A DNA stretch of 64,000 nucleotides from Peristeroidobacter soli (GCF_004138485.1 NZ_RYEV01000010.1:62001-126000), one strand, 5' to 3'; shown: positions 31,538 through 43,262, numbered from the stretch's first letter. Notes: generated by a model from the letters alone, not told the origin. Numbers and translations: made by a program.

Positions 31538-32449
31538 TCACCAACCGACTTCGATGGCTGCGTACGACTCGATGCAAGCGCGCTCGGCCGCCTTGTCCGG
31601 CTTCCACGGCCCGTGCTCCATGCCGAAGATGAAATCGCGCCCCGTCCGCCGCATCCTGGCGAAGATGTGCTCGAGGATGTTGCGATAGTTCATCTCGCCG
31701 GTGCCCGGCCACAGCCGGCCCGGCACGTCGCCGATCTGGAAGTAACCGATCTCGCTCCAGACCTGATCGATGCTGGTCATGATGGATCCCTGATTCTGCT
31801 GCAAATGGTACATGTCGAACAGGATCTTGCAGGCCGGGCTGTTGACGGCACGGCATAGCTCGTAGGCTTGATCGGCGGTGCGCAGGAACAGATCGGGCGA
31901 GTCGGCCAAGGGCTCGATGACCATCACCAGATTCTCGCGCTCGAACACCTCGGCGCCCGCGCGCAGCACGTCGATCGCGTTCGCGGTCTGCAGGCCGATC
32001 GGCAATGTCCGATCGAACACGCCCGGGACGACGGTCATCCACCGCGCGTTCACACGCTTTGCGACCGCAACCGCGTCCTGGCAGGCTCGAGCAAATTTCC
32101 GGGGATTGTCCTCGTGCCCGGTCGTGAACAACCGGTTCTGGTTGCCGCCCACGGCAACGACGAACACGCCGAGCGACATGCCGAGCTCCCGCAGCGTGCG
32201 CGCAATCGTTTCCTGCGTGCTCACCGAACGCTGCATCATCTCGTTGTCTTCGAGGACCGTGAAGCCCTCGCCCGCCAGGAAGGTCAGCTGGTCGACGATG
32301 TCCTCACCCGCATGACCCACGAACTGGCCGAGGTGCGGGGCGAACTTCAGCTTGAACTTGCGCTTCGGCGGCGCGGCGCTTAGCGGTCGCATCGCCGCCA
32401 ATGCAGTGGCGCTCAGTGAGGAGTGCAGCAGGGTGCGACGTGAGATCAT
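31538..32449 (-). CDS. Tat-exported hydroxypyruvate isomerase-like TIM-barrel protein
   Basis: A 303-residue protein of the xylose-isomerase-like TIM barrel family, nearest to hydroxypyruvate isomerase (Hyi): KFAPHLGQFVGHAGEDIVDQ, then MVIEPLADSPD, ILFDMYHLQQNQG, and the C-terminal FGMEHGPWKPDKAAE. Expected metal ligands are the Glu of VIEPL, Asp of LFDMYH, and later His/Glu residues. A twin-arginine signal, MISRRTLLHSSLSATALAAM, points to the periplasm, unusual for an isomerase. It is last in the hemicellulose cluster, 130 bp after the GH43 gene. A role in sugar conversion is inferred only from position. Confidence 0.8.
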   Translation of the reverse strand: MISRRTLLHSSLSATALAAMRPLSAAPPKRKFKLKFAPHLGQFVGHAGEDIVDQLTFLAGEGFTVLEDNEMMQRSVSTQETIARTLRELGMSLGVFVVAVGGNQNRLFTTGHEDNPRKFARACQDAVAVAKRVNARWMTVVPGVFDRTLPIGLQTANAIDVLRAGAEVFERENLVMVIEPLADSPDLFLRTADQAYELCRAVNSPACKILFDMYHLQQNQGSIMTSIDQVWSEIGYFQIGDVPGRLWPGTGEMNYRNILEHIFARMRRTGRDFIFGMEHGPWKPDKAAERACIESYAAIEVGW

Positions 32450-32579
32450 GAGGGGCGGCCAGCGAGTTATTTGCTCGCAATAGTACCGGGCCCGTTGCGA
32501 TCGTTCACCGCCTGCTCGACCGAACCGGGCACGATGAAGCTCACCAGCATTATCATGTCATCTCCCGACAGCGCTTTGC

Positions 32580-33920
32580 TCAGCGGAACCTGACCCAATC
32601 CACCTCGACGGTTTCGACGCCCGCCTGAGCGACGAAAAGATCGTGGACCCCGGCGGGAACTCGATGTGCCGCCGCACGCGCGATGACCCAATCGGTTCCT
32701 GCTCCGACGTCGATGCGACCGATCACCGGCCCGTCTGCTCGATCCAGCCGGATCTCGAGAGTGCCCCCGCCGAGCGCCTTCGCGCGCACCTCGATCGCGT
32801 TTTGAGCGCCTCGTCCAAAGTCGACTTCGTTGAATCGCACCCACGATTGCGCGGCACCGAAGCGGGTCTTCCAGCCGGCGTGCGGATTGGTTTCGTCCAG
32901 GAACGACACCGCGACGTCCGTGCCGCTCGTGGCGCTGTAGCGGTCGATCTGGATCTCGCTCTTGGCCGCGACCCGTCCCACCCCTCGCAGCGTCGGAATG
33001 ACTCTTCGAATCGTGCCGTCGGCGTCGAAAAACAACCGGTCGGCCCGGATCGCGCGATTCTTGTCGAAAGCTGGCGACAGATCCTTGTCGTGATAGAACA
33101 GATACCACTGCCCCTGGTACTCGAGGATGGAATGATGAACCGTCCAGCAGCCACTCTCCGCCTCATCGAGAATGACGCCCGCCGCCGTGAACGGTCCCAT
33201 GGGCGAGGTGCTCGTTGCGTATTCCAGCCGCTCGGTCTTGTTCGCGACATGCGGATAGGTGAGATAGTAGATGCCATTGCGCTCGAACACGAACGGCCCC
33301 TCCTGCAGTCCCTTCTTGGGCAGATTGTCGAACACCACCGGCTCACCCTCGATCTGCAGCATGTCCGGCTTCAGTCTGGCGACGAAGATCCGGTCCAGGG
33401 AGTAATACAGATAAGCCTGGCCATCCTTGTCGATCAGCACGGCCGGATCGATTCCCTGCACGCCTTCGATAGGCGTCGGCATGGGCTTGAAGGGCCCGTA
33501 GGGCTGATCCGCCACCGCCACGCCGATTCGAAAGCCGCCGGTCTTTGCGATCGCGGGAAAATAGAAATAGTACTTGCCGTCTTTGAAGACGCTGTCCGGT
33601 GCCCACATTGCATAGGCGCTCGTATCGACCCATGGCACGTCCGTCTGCTTCAAGATCACGCCGTGATCCTGCCAGTCCGTCAGATTCTCCGAAGAGAATA
33701 CGTGGTAGTCCTCCATGACGAACCAGTTCGGTTTGCCTTTGTATCCGGGCGGCGCCTTGATGTCGTGCGAGGGATAAACATAGACCTTGCCCTGGAACAC
33801 GCGCGCCGTCGGGTCCGCCGTGAACTGATCCATGATCAGAGGATTGGTCGCGAAGGCCGACGCGGACTGCAGTAGCCCGGCCACACCGGCGGCGAGAAGA
33901 TGACGAAGCGGTGGTTTCAT
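32580..33920 (-). CDS. Glycoside hydrolase family 43 with C-terminal CBM6-like domain
   Basis: A secreted 446-residue enzyme, probably an arabinofuranosidase or beta-xylosidase acting on arabinoxylan side chains. A signal peptide (about 1-25, ending SASAFAT) is followed by a five-bladed GH43 propeller with the three catalytic acids D36 (TADPT), D158 (GIDPA) and E207 (LQEGPF). From about residue 320 a beta-sandwich (AKSEIQIDRYSATSG ... VETVEVDWVRFR) fits a CBM6-type carbohydrate-binding module. Start at 33920 is preferred because AGGA lies just upstream; the ATG 18 bp earlier has no such site. A strong stem-loop separates it from the TonB receptor gene. Confidence 0.9.
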   Translation of the reverse strand: MKPPLRHLLAAGVAGLLQSASAFATNPLIMDQFTADPTARVFQGKVYVYPSHDIKAPPGYKGKPNWFVMEDYHVFSSENLTDWQDHGVILKQTDVPWVDTSAYAMWAPDSVFKDGKYYFYFPAIAKTGGFRIGVAVADQPYGPFKPMPTPIEGVQGIDPAVLIDKDGQAYLYYSLDRIFVARLKPDMLQIEGEPVVFDNLPKKGLQEGPFVFERNGIYYLTYPHVANKTERLEYATSTSPMGPFTAAGVILDEAESGCWTVHHSILEYQGQWYLFYHDKDLSPAFDKNRAIRADRLFFDADGTIRRVIPTLRGVGRVAAKSEIQIDRYSATSGTDVAVSFLDETNPHAGWKTRFGAAQSWVRFNEVDFGRGAQNAIEVRAKALGGGTLEIRLDRADGPVIGRIDVGAGTDWVIARAAAHRVPAGVHDLFVAQAGVETVEVDWVRFR

Positions 33921-33950
33921 GATTTCCTGCGATTGCATCGAATGCGCACC

Positions 33951-33982
33951 GGAAGGCGACCCGAGTCGTCGGGTCGCCTTCC
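33951..33982 (-). other. Perfect 14-bp intercistronic stem-loop between TonB receptor and GH43 genes
   Basis: GGAAGGCGACCCGA (33951-33964) and TCGGGTCGCCTTCC (33969-33982) form a perfect 14-bp stem with a GTCG loop, 10 nt after the receptor stop codon and 30 nt before the GH43 start. There is no U-tract, so it more likely stabilises the receptor message or reduces read-through than acts as a complete terminator. Confidence 0.7.
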
Positions 33983-33992
33983 GTAGCTCGCA

Positions 33993-36971
33993 TCAAAGAT
34001 CGAAACGCACGCCGAGCCGATATACACGGCCCAGCGCGTCGTAGAGCGCCGGGTTGCTGAAGATCGTCACTTTGGCGGGATCCTCATCGAGCACGTTGTC
34101 GACTTTGAAATAGGCGGTCGTGCCCGGCAGCACCTGATAGGAACCGCCAATGTCCAGATACAGCGCGCCATCGACGTGATTGTTGTCGATGGTCGGCCGA
34201 TCCACGGTGGAGACCGGACAGGTGCCCGGCCGGCACTCGAGGTACTGGTGGCCCAGCACGCCATCGCTGACCCAGCGCTCCTGAATCTGGAACGAGAACC
34301 GGTCGGTGTCGTAGCTCTGGATGGCCAGCACCTTCCAATCGGCCTTGGTGTCGATGTTGACCCCGGCGGTATCGATCGCAGCGGTTCCCAAGCCGTTGTC
34401 GGTGAGGTATTCGCGAATGTGCGTCGCGAGGCCGCGCACCGTCAACGTACCGGGCAGACCGAACAGCTGCGGCCAGCGATAGCTCGCTTCGATGTCGAAG
34501 CCCGAGGTCTCGATCGACGCGAAATTGAACGACTGCACGTTGATGAAGTTCGGTCCGTTCGGGTTGTTCAGGTTGAACGAATTGCAGGTCTGCGGCAGCA
34601 CGCCCCGGAAACAGAAGTTGACGATGTCGTTGGCGCCGAGGCTCGAGATCACGTCGTCGATCTTGATCTTGTAATAGTCGACCGAGACGCTGAAGTTCGG
34701 CAGCCAGGCCGGTTCGGAATACACGAAGCCGAACGAGGTGTTGCGCGCGAGCTCCGGCGTGAGCGCGGGATTGCCGACCTGATTCTGGATCGCCAGCACG
34801 TTGATGTTACGGAACGGATCCAGGAAATTCGGCAGCGTCGTCGTGACCGGCGCTGCGAACAATTCGGAAAGATTCGGCGCCCGCGCATCGCGCGAGGTGG
34901 TGGCGCGCAGTCGCAAGCCGTCGATGGGAGTATCCCAGGTGCCGCCGACCTTCCAAACGTCGATCGTCCCCGAGGTGCTGTAGTCGGTGACGCGGTAGGC
35001 GGCATTCAAGTTGGCGCGCCCGGCGCTCGTCGCATCGAACAGCGGCAGGTCGAACTCCAGATACGCTTCCTTGACGCTGTAATCGCCCTCGCCGTTCTTG
35101 TAGTTGCCCGCATACCAGTTGTTACCCGTATCCAGCAGCACTGGATCGGCGGGATACGCGCCGCCAAAAGGCGTCCCCTCGATGCCGGCTTGCGTATTGA
35201 TGCCGTTGCCATATGCATCGGCGCGCACCCGATACTCCTCCTTTCGATACTCGCCGCCGAATGCGAGCGCGAGCGGCCCGGCCCACAGCTCGACCGGCGT
35301 GCCGGAGAAGTTGAGGCTGGCCACTTCCTGGTTCTGGCGCGTGCGCTGATAAGGCCCCTTCGCGGGCATGATGTAGTTGAGCGCTTCGGCCGAGGGCCGC
35401 ATGCCACCGAAGATGTTGATGGGAACACAACCGTTCGCTCGTGCCGTCGCATCGGCGCACACGATGGAGCCGTTCAACAGGGTCGCGTTGATCGCCTGAT
35501 TGAAACGACGCGACAGCATGATGCTCTTCACATCGACGTCGCTGAAGTTGACCCCGTGTTCGTAGTAGCCGTTGTAGTGCCAGTCGTCGCCCAGCACCTT
35601 CAGACTACCCAAGGCGCCCAACACGAAACGATATTGACGGCGGTCGGTGTACACCTGGGTGCTCGGCAGGATGGCGTTGCTGGTGCCGTACTGGAAGCTG
35701 GTGATGGCGTTGGCGGGGTTGCCGTTGGGCGCCGCGCACATCGCCTGGATCGATGCGGGCAGGTAGGGATTGCTGCACTGGATGGTGAGATTCGGCCGGT
35801 TCATGCCGTTGATCGGCTGATTGTGAGTCTGAACCTGGGCCAGATTCGTCGTGAGATAGATTTCATCGTCGTCGCCAAAGTCGAAGCCGATCCGGCCGTA
35901 GCCGTTGATACGCTCCAGTGAAGACTGCAGCGTGCGGCCGGAGTCGACATTGCCCGACACATCGCCGCCGACACAGAAGCCCGGCAGACAGCCGCTGACG
36001 GTGCCGGCGGCATTACGATCGGGCACGCCGTTCGAGCCATACTGGAATTGGAACGGATTGCCGGCTTCGTCGAAGGCCCAACCCTGCAGCGGCCCCGCCG
36101 TGATCAGACCGTACTTGGTGTAGTTGTAGGGCTGCGCGTAGTCGATGACGGTGTACTGGGGCGAGCCGTCGTTCAGCACGTTGCGATTGACGAGCGTGCG
36201 CTGCGTGAACCAGTCGCGGCCGCCCGCGAGGCCGATGCCGTACGGACCGGGACCCACGCCCTTTTCATCGTGATACTCGACGCTACCCACCACGTGCAGA
36301 CGGCCGTCGAGAAAACTGCTGCCGGCGGCTACCTGGGCGACGATAGTTTCATCGTCGTCGTAGTTGGTGACCGCACCCTGCACGTTGCCCTTCAGCCCCT
36401 CGAAGCGCGTGTTGGTGACGAAGTTGACCACGCCACCCACCGCGTCCGACCCATATGAAGACGATGCGCCGCCATTGACGACGTCGACGCGCTCGACCAG
36501 CAACTGCGGAAACAGACTCACATCGGGGACGCCGGTCACGTTCGCCCCGACGACGCGCTGCCCATCGAGCAGCGTCAGCGTGCGGATCGGCCCCAAGCCG
36601 CGCAGCGAGAACGAGCTCAGGCCCTGCTGCCCGCTCGAGGTGCTGAACGTGTTGGTCTGCGTGCCGGTGGACCCCTGCAGCGAAGGCAGTTGTGCGACCG
36701 TGGTGAAAATGTTGGGCTGCGCATTCGCGGTGAGCTGCTCGGCGCTGATGACCGACGTCGGTGTCGGCGCGTTGTATCCGCTCGACATGATGCGAGTGCC
36801 CGTGACCAGAATTTCTTCGAGCCCGACGCCCTGCTCGGCTTGCGCCGGCGTCGTTTGCGCCTGCACGGCGGCGATTGGAATCAGCAGCCCACACGCCGCC
36901 AGCGCCTGAGCGCGCGTCGATGTGATTTTCGTCTTGGCAGTACGGCGGTCCTTGCAAAAGTATGTCGTCAT
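33993..36971 (-). CDS. TonB-dependent outer-membrane receptor of the hemicellulose locus
   Basis: A 992-residue outer-membrane receptor expected to import oligosaccharides with TonB energy. A long signal region (about 1-39, ending AAVQAQ) is followed by a TonB box-like/plug start LEEILVTGTRI, plug motifs PTSVISAEQLTAN and FSLRGLGPIRTLTLLDGQRV, the GGASSSYGSDAVGGVVNFVT segment, and a 22-strand barrel ending GRVYRLGVRFDL. The ATG at 36971 is chosen because AAGGGGGAA lies just upstream; a start 39 bp earlier is possible. It sits between the GH51 and GH43 genes in one direction, pointing to uptake of arabinose/xylose-containing oligosaccharides. Confidence 0.94.
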   Translation of the reverse strand: MTTYFCKDRRTAKTKITSTRAQALAACGLLIPIAAVQAQTTPAQAEQGVGLEEILVTGTRIMSSGYNAPTPTSVISAEQLTANAQPNIFTTVAQLPSLQGSTGTQTNTFSTSSGQQGLSSFSLRGLGPIRTLTLLDGQRVVGANVTGVPDVSLFPQLLVERVDVVNGGASSSYGSDAVGGVVNFVTNTRFEGLKGNVQGAVTNYDDDETIVAQVAAGSSFLDGRLHVVGSVEYHDEKGVGPGPYGIGLAGGRDWFTQRTLVNRNVLNDGSPQYTVIDYAQPYNYTKYGLITAGPLQGWAFDEAGNPFQFQYGSNGVPDRNAAGTVSGCLPGFCVGGDVSGNVDSGRTLQSSLERINGYGRIGFDFGDDDEIYLTTNLAQVQTHNQPINGMNRPNLTIQCSNPYLPASIQAMCAAPNGNPANAITSFQYGTSNAILPSTQVYTDRRQYRFVLGALGSLKVLGDDWHYNGYYEHGVNFSDVDVKSIMLSRRFNQAINATLLNGSIVCADATARANGCVPINIFGGMRPSAEALNYIMPAKGPYQRTRQNQEVASLNFSGTPVELWAGPLALAFGGEYRKEEYRVRADAYGNGINTQAGIEGTPFGGAYPADPVLLDTGNNWYAGNYKNGEGDYSVKEAYLEFDLPLFDATSAGRANLNAAYRVTDYSTSGTIDVWKVGGTWDTPIDGLRLRATTSRDARAPNLSELFAAPVTTTLPNFLDPFRNINVLAIQNQVGNPALTPELARNTSFGFVYSEPAWLPNFSVSVDYYKIKIDDVISSLGANDIVNFCFRGVLPQTCNSFNLNNPNGPNFINVQSFNFASIETSGFDIEASYRWPQLFGLPGTLTVRGLATHIREYLTDNGLGTAAIDTAGVNIDTKADWKVLAIQSYDTDRFSFQIQERWVSDGVLGHQYLECRPGTCPVSTVDRPTIDNNHVDGALYLDIGGSYQVLPGTTAYFKVDNVLDEDPAKVTIFSNPALYDALGRVYRLGVRFDL

Positions 36972-37033
36972 GGTTCCCCCTTGCGGGTTTGTGTTATCGG
37001 TTTTCATCATGGATCGCGAGTCACGCTCGAGCG

Positions 37034-38590
37034 CTAGGGCTCGAGCTCGATGACGGCCACCGAGTGCGGCGGTAATTTCAACGAGATCCGGTTGCCGCTC
37101 GACTTCGCTTCGAACGACTTGGGCGCTACGGTCGCCGGCGCTTCGAACGTATTCACGCTGTCGACCGTCGGAGCGGATAGAATCTGTCCCGCAGCGCGCC
37201 TCGCGCGCGTCGTCAATTCCAGCTGCGCGGGGCCGGTGGGATCGATGTTCGTGATGGCCAGCCAGGTCTTGTCATCCTTGCCCCGCGCGGCGATTGCATC
37301 GATCCGCGGCAACTTGATGCTGCCATTCGCGTACGTGCCGGCATCGAACTTCACCGGTAGCAACGTCGCATCCTGAAATGGCACGTACATGCGAAAGACG
37401 TGATAGCTCGGGGTCAGCACCAGCTTGTCCCGATCGGTCAGGATCATGGCCTGTAGCACGTTGACCATCTGCGCGACGTTGGCCATGCGCACGCGCTCGG
37501 CGTGGCGCGCAAAGATATTGATATTGAGCGCGGCGATGATGGCGTCACGCACGCTGTTCTGCTGCTCGAGGAAGCCTTCCTTGCTGCCCGGCGTCGGTGC
37601 GAGCCAGGCGCCCCACTCATCCACGACCAGCGCGATCTTTTTCTCCGGATCGTACTTATCCATGATCGCGCCATGGGTACGCAGCAGATCGTTCATGCGC
37701 AGCGTGTAGTCGATGAGTGTTGCGTACTCCTGGACGCCGAAGCCCGTCGCAGCGAATTTCGGCGGCCAGCCCGCGCCGACCGTGTAGTAGTGCAGCGACA
37801 GTCCGTCGATGTCCCAGCTCCAGTTGCGCTCCTTCCAGGCTTTCATCACCGCTTCGGTGTAGCCGGTATTCGCGCCGTCCGGTCCAACGGCGATTTTCCG
37901 CGTCGGATGCTCGGCGTTGTAATTGCGCGTGTAGCGGGCATAGATGCGAAGCTGAGCCGCATACTCCTCCGGCGTCATCGAGCCGCCGCATCCCCAGCTC
38001 TCGTTACCGATGCCCATGAACGAGATGCCGTACGGTTGCGGATGTCCGTTCGCCGCGCGTTGCTTCGCCAACGCCGTCGGTTGAGCCGTCGTCATGTACT
38101 CGAACCAGTCCGCCGCCTCCTGTGGCGTGCCCGAGCCGACATTGACCGAGATGTATGCTTCGGCGCCGATCTGCTGTACGAAGTCGAGGAACTCGTGCGT
38201 TCCAAAGCTGTTCGGCTCGATCACGCCGCCCCAGTTCGGGTTGAGCGTGGCGGGACGCTCCGCCAATGGACCGATGCCATTGCGCCAGTGATATTCATCC
38301 GCGAAGCATCCCCCAGGCCAGCGCACGTTGGGCACGCGCAACTCCCTGAGGGCGGCGACCACGTCGTTGCGAATACCGCGTGTGTTTGGAATGGATGAAT
38401 CGGGACCGACCCAGACGCCCTCATAAACGCCCCGACCCAGATGCTCTGCGAACTGACCGAAGATCTGGCGATCGATCTTCGCGCCGGGCCGGTCGGTCTC
38501 GATCGTCAGCGGGACCGTCTGCGCATGCGCCATACTTGCGGACGCCGATACGCCGATCAGAAATGCCCGGAGCGCGGACTTCAGATTCAT
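37034..38590 (-). CDS. abfA: GH51 alpha-L-arabinofuranosidase
   Basis: A 518-residue enzyme that removes terminal arabinofuranose from arabinan or arabinoxylan. A signal peptide (1-23, ending SMAHAQ) predicts export. The catalytic domain starts IFGQFAEHLGRGVYEG and VRWPGGCFADEYHW; the acid/base is E197 in MGIGNESWGCGG and the nucleophile E325 in LVVDEWGAWL. A C-terminal beta domain ends PPHSVAVIELEP. It begins 20 bp after the GH3 gene and ends 62 bp before the receptor gene. Confidence 0.95.
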   Translation of the reverse strand: MNLKSALRAFLIGVSASASMAHAQTVPLTIETDRPGAKIDRQIFGQFAEHLGRGVYEGVWVGPDSSIPNTRGIRNDVVAALRELRVPNVRWPGGCFADEYHWRNGIGPLAERPATLNPNWGGVIEPNSFGTHEFLDFVQQIGAEAYISVNVGSGTPQEAADWFEYMTTAQPTALAKQRAANGHPQPYGISFMGIGNESWGCGGSMTPEEYAAQLRIYARYTRNYNAEHPTRKIAVGPDGANTGYTEAVMKAWKERNWSWDIDGLSLHYYTVGAGWPPKFAATGFGVQEYATLIDYTLRMNDLLRTHGAIMDKYDPEKKIALVVDEWGAWLAPTPGSKEGFLEQQNSVRDAIIAALNINIFARHAERVRMANVAQMVNVLQAMILTDRDKLVLTPSYHVFRMYVPFQDATLLPVKFDAGTYANGSIKLPRIDAIAARGKDDKTWLAITNIDPTGPAQLELTTRARRAAGQILSAPTVDSVNTFEAPATVAPKSFEAKSSGNRISLKLPPHSVAVIELEP

Positions 38591-38610
38591 TACAACCTCT
38601 ACTTCAGCAC

Positions 38611-41283
38611 TTAGAAGGGCAGCGGTACGGTTTGCGTGGTCGTGAAGGACTGCGATTGCACGGCCACTCCCGAGTCCGGTTGGCCGGACCCGATGCTCAC
38701 GCGGTGCTGGCCTGCGAATACCTGCCGCACCCCATCCCGATTGACGAAGCTCAGGTCGCGGGGTGTCAGCTCGAAGGTGATGGTTCGCTGCTCGCCGGGC
38801 TGGAGCGCGAAACGCTGCACGCCCCGTAATGCGATTCGTGGCGCGCCTTCGAAGTCCGGCGGATCCAGATAGAGCTGTGCCACTTCCTCGCCCGCTCGGC
38901 TGCTCGCGTTTCGCACCGTCGTGGTCACGCGAACCCCACGCTCGGGTGCCCCATCAAGAGCTTGGACATTCACCGCGCCATACTCGAACGTCGAGTAGCT
39001 CAAGCCGTAGCCGAACGGGTAAACCGGCGTGCCGGCGAAGTAGCGGTAGGTGCGGCCTTTCATCGAGTAGTCATCGAAGGGCGGCAGATCGGCGACGCTG
39101 CGATAGAACGTCAACGGCAATCGCCCCGCTGGATTGGTCTTGCCGGAAATGACGTTGCCGATGGCCAGGCCGCCTGCCTGTCCCGGGTACCAGGCTTCGA
39201 GGAGGGCCGATGCATGCGCCTTGGGCCACGACAGGTCGAGCGTGCTGCCGTTCATGAGCACGACGATCAGCGGCTTGCCGAGCGCCTGCGCCTGTTCGAG
39301 GAGCCGGCGTTGATCGGCGAGCAGGTCGAGGGATGTTTTGTCGCCGCCGGAGAATCCCTCCAGCTCGACCTTCATCTCCTCGCCTTCCAGATTGGAATTC
39401 AGGCCGACGGCAGCGACGATCACGTCCGCTTGCGCGGCCGCGGCACGCAGGTCCGGTTCGGGTTGCGTGGAGATCCGCTTCCACAACACGTCGACGCCCG
39501 CCAGCAACAGTGCATCGGCGCTCACGCGAATCGGATAACGCCGCCCCTTCACCAACGCGAGCTCCGTCATCGCCGAGCGCGTCCCCCAGGGCTGGTTTTG
39601 ATGACGCGCGAGCACCTTCCCATCGAACATCAACTCCGCATTGGGGCCGCCGAGACTGATGCGATAGGTGCCGCTCTCGGGTGGCACGACGAAGCCGGTC
39701 CACACCACGCGGTAGTACTCCGACACCTGCGCATGCTCATTCCCGCGCATGGCGATGCCCGGCTCGACGCGAGATAGCGTCGGCTTACTCTTGAACTTGA
39801 TCTTCCTTGCGTGCTCGGCGAAGTCCGCATGGTTCGCGTAACGCGTCGGCATCTGCTCCGCGACATCGTAGTACTCGGCCAGCAATCCCAGCTCACCGCG
39901 AGGGGCACGCAGAGCCGACGTCGGAATCGAGTCCCCATCGGTGATCGATGGCCCCCACGGAACGTGCGTGACCGTGGCCTTCGGCAAGGCACGCCGCAAC
40001 CCCTCGACCAGCGAGACCGGTGGACTCGAAAGCGCCGATGAATAGTTTCCACGCAGTACCCGCGTCGCATCGGCGTGCGGACCGATGACCGCGATGCGCT
40101 CGGTGCCTCGCAACGGCAGGACACCGTCGTTCTTCAGCAGCACCAAGCTCTTCTCCGCGCTCTTCAATGCAAGCGCATCGCGCTCGGGCGTGGTGACAGG
40201 CGTGGGCGGAATATCGATCCGCCGTCGTCCCTCGAGTCCCGGCAGATCGCCGTTGCGATAACGAGCGGAAAACAATCGAATCAGCGCCTGATCGATATCG
40301 TGCATGCTGACCAGGCCACGCTCGTAGGCCTGGTTGTAGCGGGCGCCGAGGCCATCGATGTCGAACAACGTGGCATTGCTGCACTCGTTATCGACCCCTG
40401 CCTTGAGCGCCGCCGCTACACCCGCAGCTGCATCGGGTGCGAACTTGTGATTATCGCTGATGTCCTTCACGGCGTCGCAGTCCGAGACGACGTAGCCGTC
40501 GAACTGCCATGCGCCACGCAGGCGATCTTGTAACAACAGATTGCTGACGCAGGCCGGCTCGCCGTTGACGCGGTTGTACGCGCACATGATCGAGCCCGCC
40601 TTGCCCTCGACGATCGCCGCGCGAAACGCAGGCAGATAGGTATCTTCGAGATCGTGCGGGCTGACGAACACATTCGCTTCGTGACGCGTCGACTCGGGAC
40701 CGCTATGGACCGCGAAATGCTTGGGTGAAGCGATCACATCGGGGCGCTCGGGATCGGGGCCCTGCATGCCGCGCACATACGCGACGCCCAGGCGCGCCGT
40801 GAGATAGGGATCCTCACCGTATGTTTCCTGTCCACGTCCCCAGCGCGGGTCGCGGAAGATATTGATATTGGGCGACCACGTGTCGAGGCCGGTGCCGATG
40901 CGGCCGAGCTTGCCGGTCTTGCGTCCCAACGCATGCAGCGCTCGCACCTCCACGCTGATCGCGGCGGCGACCTCTTGCACCAGGGATTCATCGAACGAAG
41001 CCGCCAGACCGATCGGCTCCGGAAAATTCGTGGTGGGCACCGGCCCCAGCGCACCGTGCAAAGACTCGGTCCACCAGTTGTAGGCGGGAATCTTCAGACG
41101 CGGAATCGCCGGCGCGGTGTTGAGCAATTGCCCGACCTTCTCATCCAGCGTCAGCTGCTCGACCAGGGCTTTGGCCTTCGCGTCAGCATGCGCACGCAGC
41201 GCGCCCTCGCCCGCACTCGACGCCACTGCGTTCATCGCCAGTGCCAGACTCATCAACGAAGCCGAAAGCAAGCGCACGCTCAT
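38611..41283 (-). CDS. GH3 beta-glycosidase (xylosidase/glucosidase type) with inserted PA14 domain
   Basis: A secreted 890-residue GH3 enzyme. After a signal peptide (about 1-22) the TIM-barrel domain shows LTLDEKVGQLLN, RLKIPAYNWWTESLHG, DPRWGRGQETYGEDPYL and SPKHFAVHSGPESTRH; the nucleophile is D268 in YVVSDCDAVKD. A PA14 domain (about 460-600: LLAEYYD ... VWTGFVVPPESGTYRISLGG) is inserted in the second domain, and a fibronectin-III-like domain closes the protein. The NWWTESLHG pattern is usual for beta-xylosidase-like GH3 members. Start at 41283 is chosen over a GTG 15 bp earlier because AAAGGGA precedes it. It is 67 bp after the esterase gene. Confidence 0.93.
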   Translation of the reverse strand: MSVRLLSASLMSLALAMNAVASSAGEGALRAHADAKAKALVEQLTLDEKVGQLLNTAPAIPRLKIPAYNWWTESLHGALGPVPTTNFPEPIGLAASFDESLVQEVAAAISVEVRALHALGRKTGKLGRIGTGLDTWSPNINIFRDPRWGRGQETYGEDPYLTARLGVAYVRGMQGPDPERPDVIASPKHFAVHSGPESTRHEANVFVSPHDLEDTYLPAFRAAIVEGKAGSIMCAYNRVNGEPACVSNLLLQDRLRGAWQFDGYVVSDCDAVKDISDNHKFAPDAAAGVAAALKAGVDNECSNATLFDIDGLGARYNQAYERGLVSMHDIDQALIRLFSARYRNGDLPGLEGRRRIDIPPTPVTTPERDALALKSAEKSLVLLKNDGVLPLRGTERIAVIGPHADATRVLRGNYSSALSSPPVSLVEGLRRALPKATVTHVPWGPSITDGDSIPTSALRAPRGELGLLAEYYDVAEQMPTRYANHADFAEHARKIKFKSKPTLSRVEPGIAMRGNEHAQVSEYYRVVWTGFVVPPESGTYRISLGGPNAELMFDGKVLARHQNQPWGTRSAMTELALVKGRRYPIRVSADALLLAGVDVLWKRISTQPEPDLRAAAAQADVIVAAVGLNSNLEGEEMKVELEGFSGGDKTSLDLLADQRRLLEQAQALGKPLIVVLMNGSTLDLSWPKAHASALLEAWYPGQAGGLAIGNVISGKTNPAGRLPLTFYRSVADLPPFDDYSMKGRTYRYFAGTPVYPFGYGLSYSTFEYGAVNVQALDGAPERGVRVTTTVRNASSRAGEEVAQLYLDPPDFEGAPRIALRGVQRFALQPGEQRTITFELTPRDLSFVNRDGVRQVFAGQHRVSIGSGQPDSGVAVQSQSFTTTQTVPLPF

Positions 41284-41350
41284 CGCATTCCCTTTCACTC
41301 ACGCACCCCGCAACATCTGCATTTCTGGGGGACCATGGTCATCGCTCTCG

Positions 41351-43262
<1,912 letters not shown>

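Noticed and set aside
32467-32556. A 29-codon frame (MIMLVSFIVPGS...) between the GH43 and TIM-barrel genes
   Set aside because: Too short, no ribosome binding site and no recognisable family; the gap is better seen as an intergenic spacer.
34176-35921. A 581-codon open frame on the plus strand opposite the TonB receptor
   Set aside because: Antisense shadow of a well-supported receptor gene, with low-complexity composition and no ribosome binding site.
37025-37046. GCTCGAGC repeated on both sides of the GH51 stop codon
   Set aside because: Each copy is self-palindromic and made of Glu/Leu/Ser codons and their context; probably coincidental.
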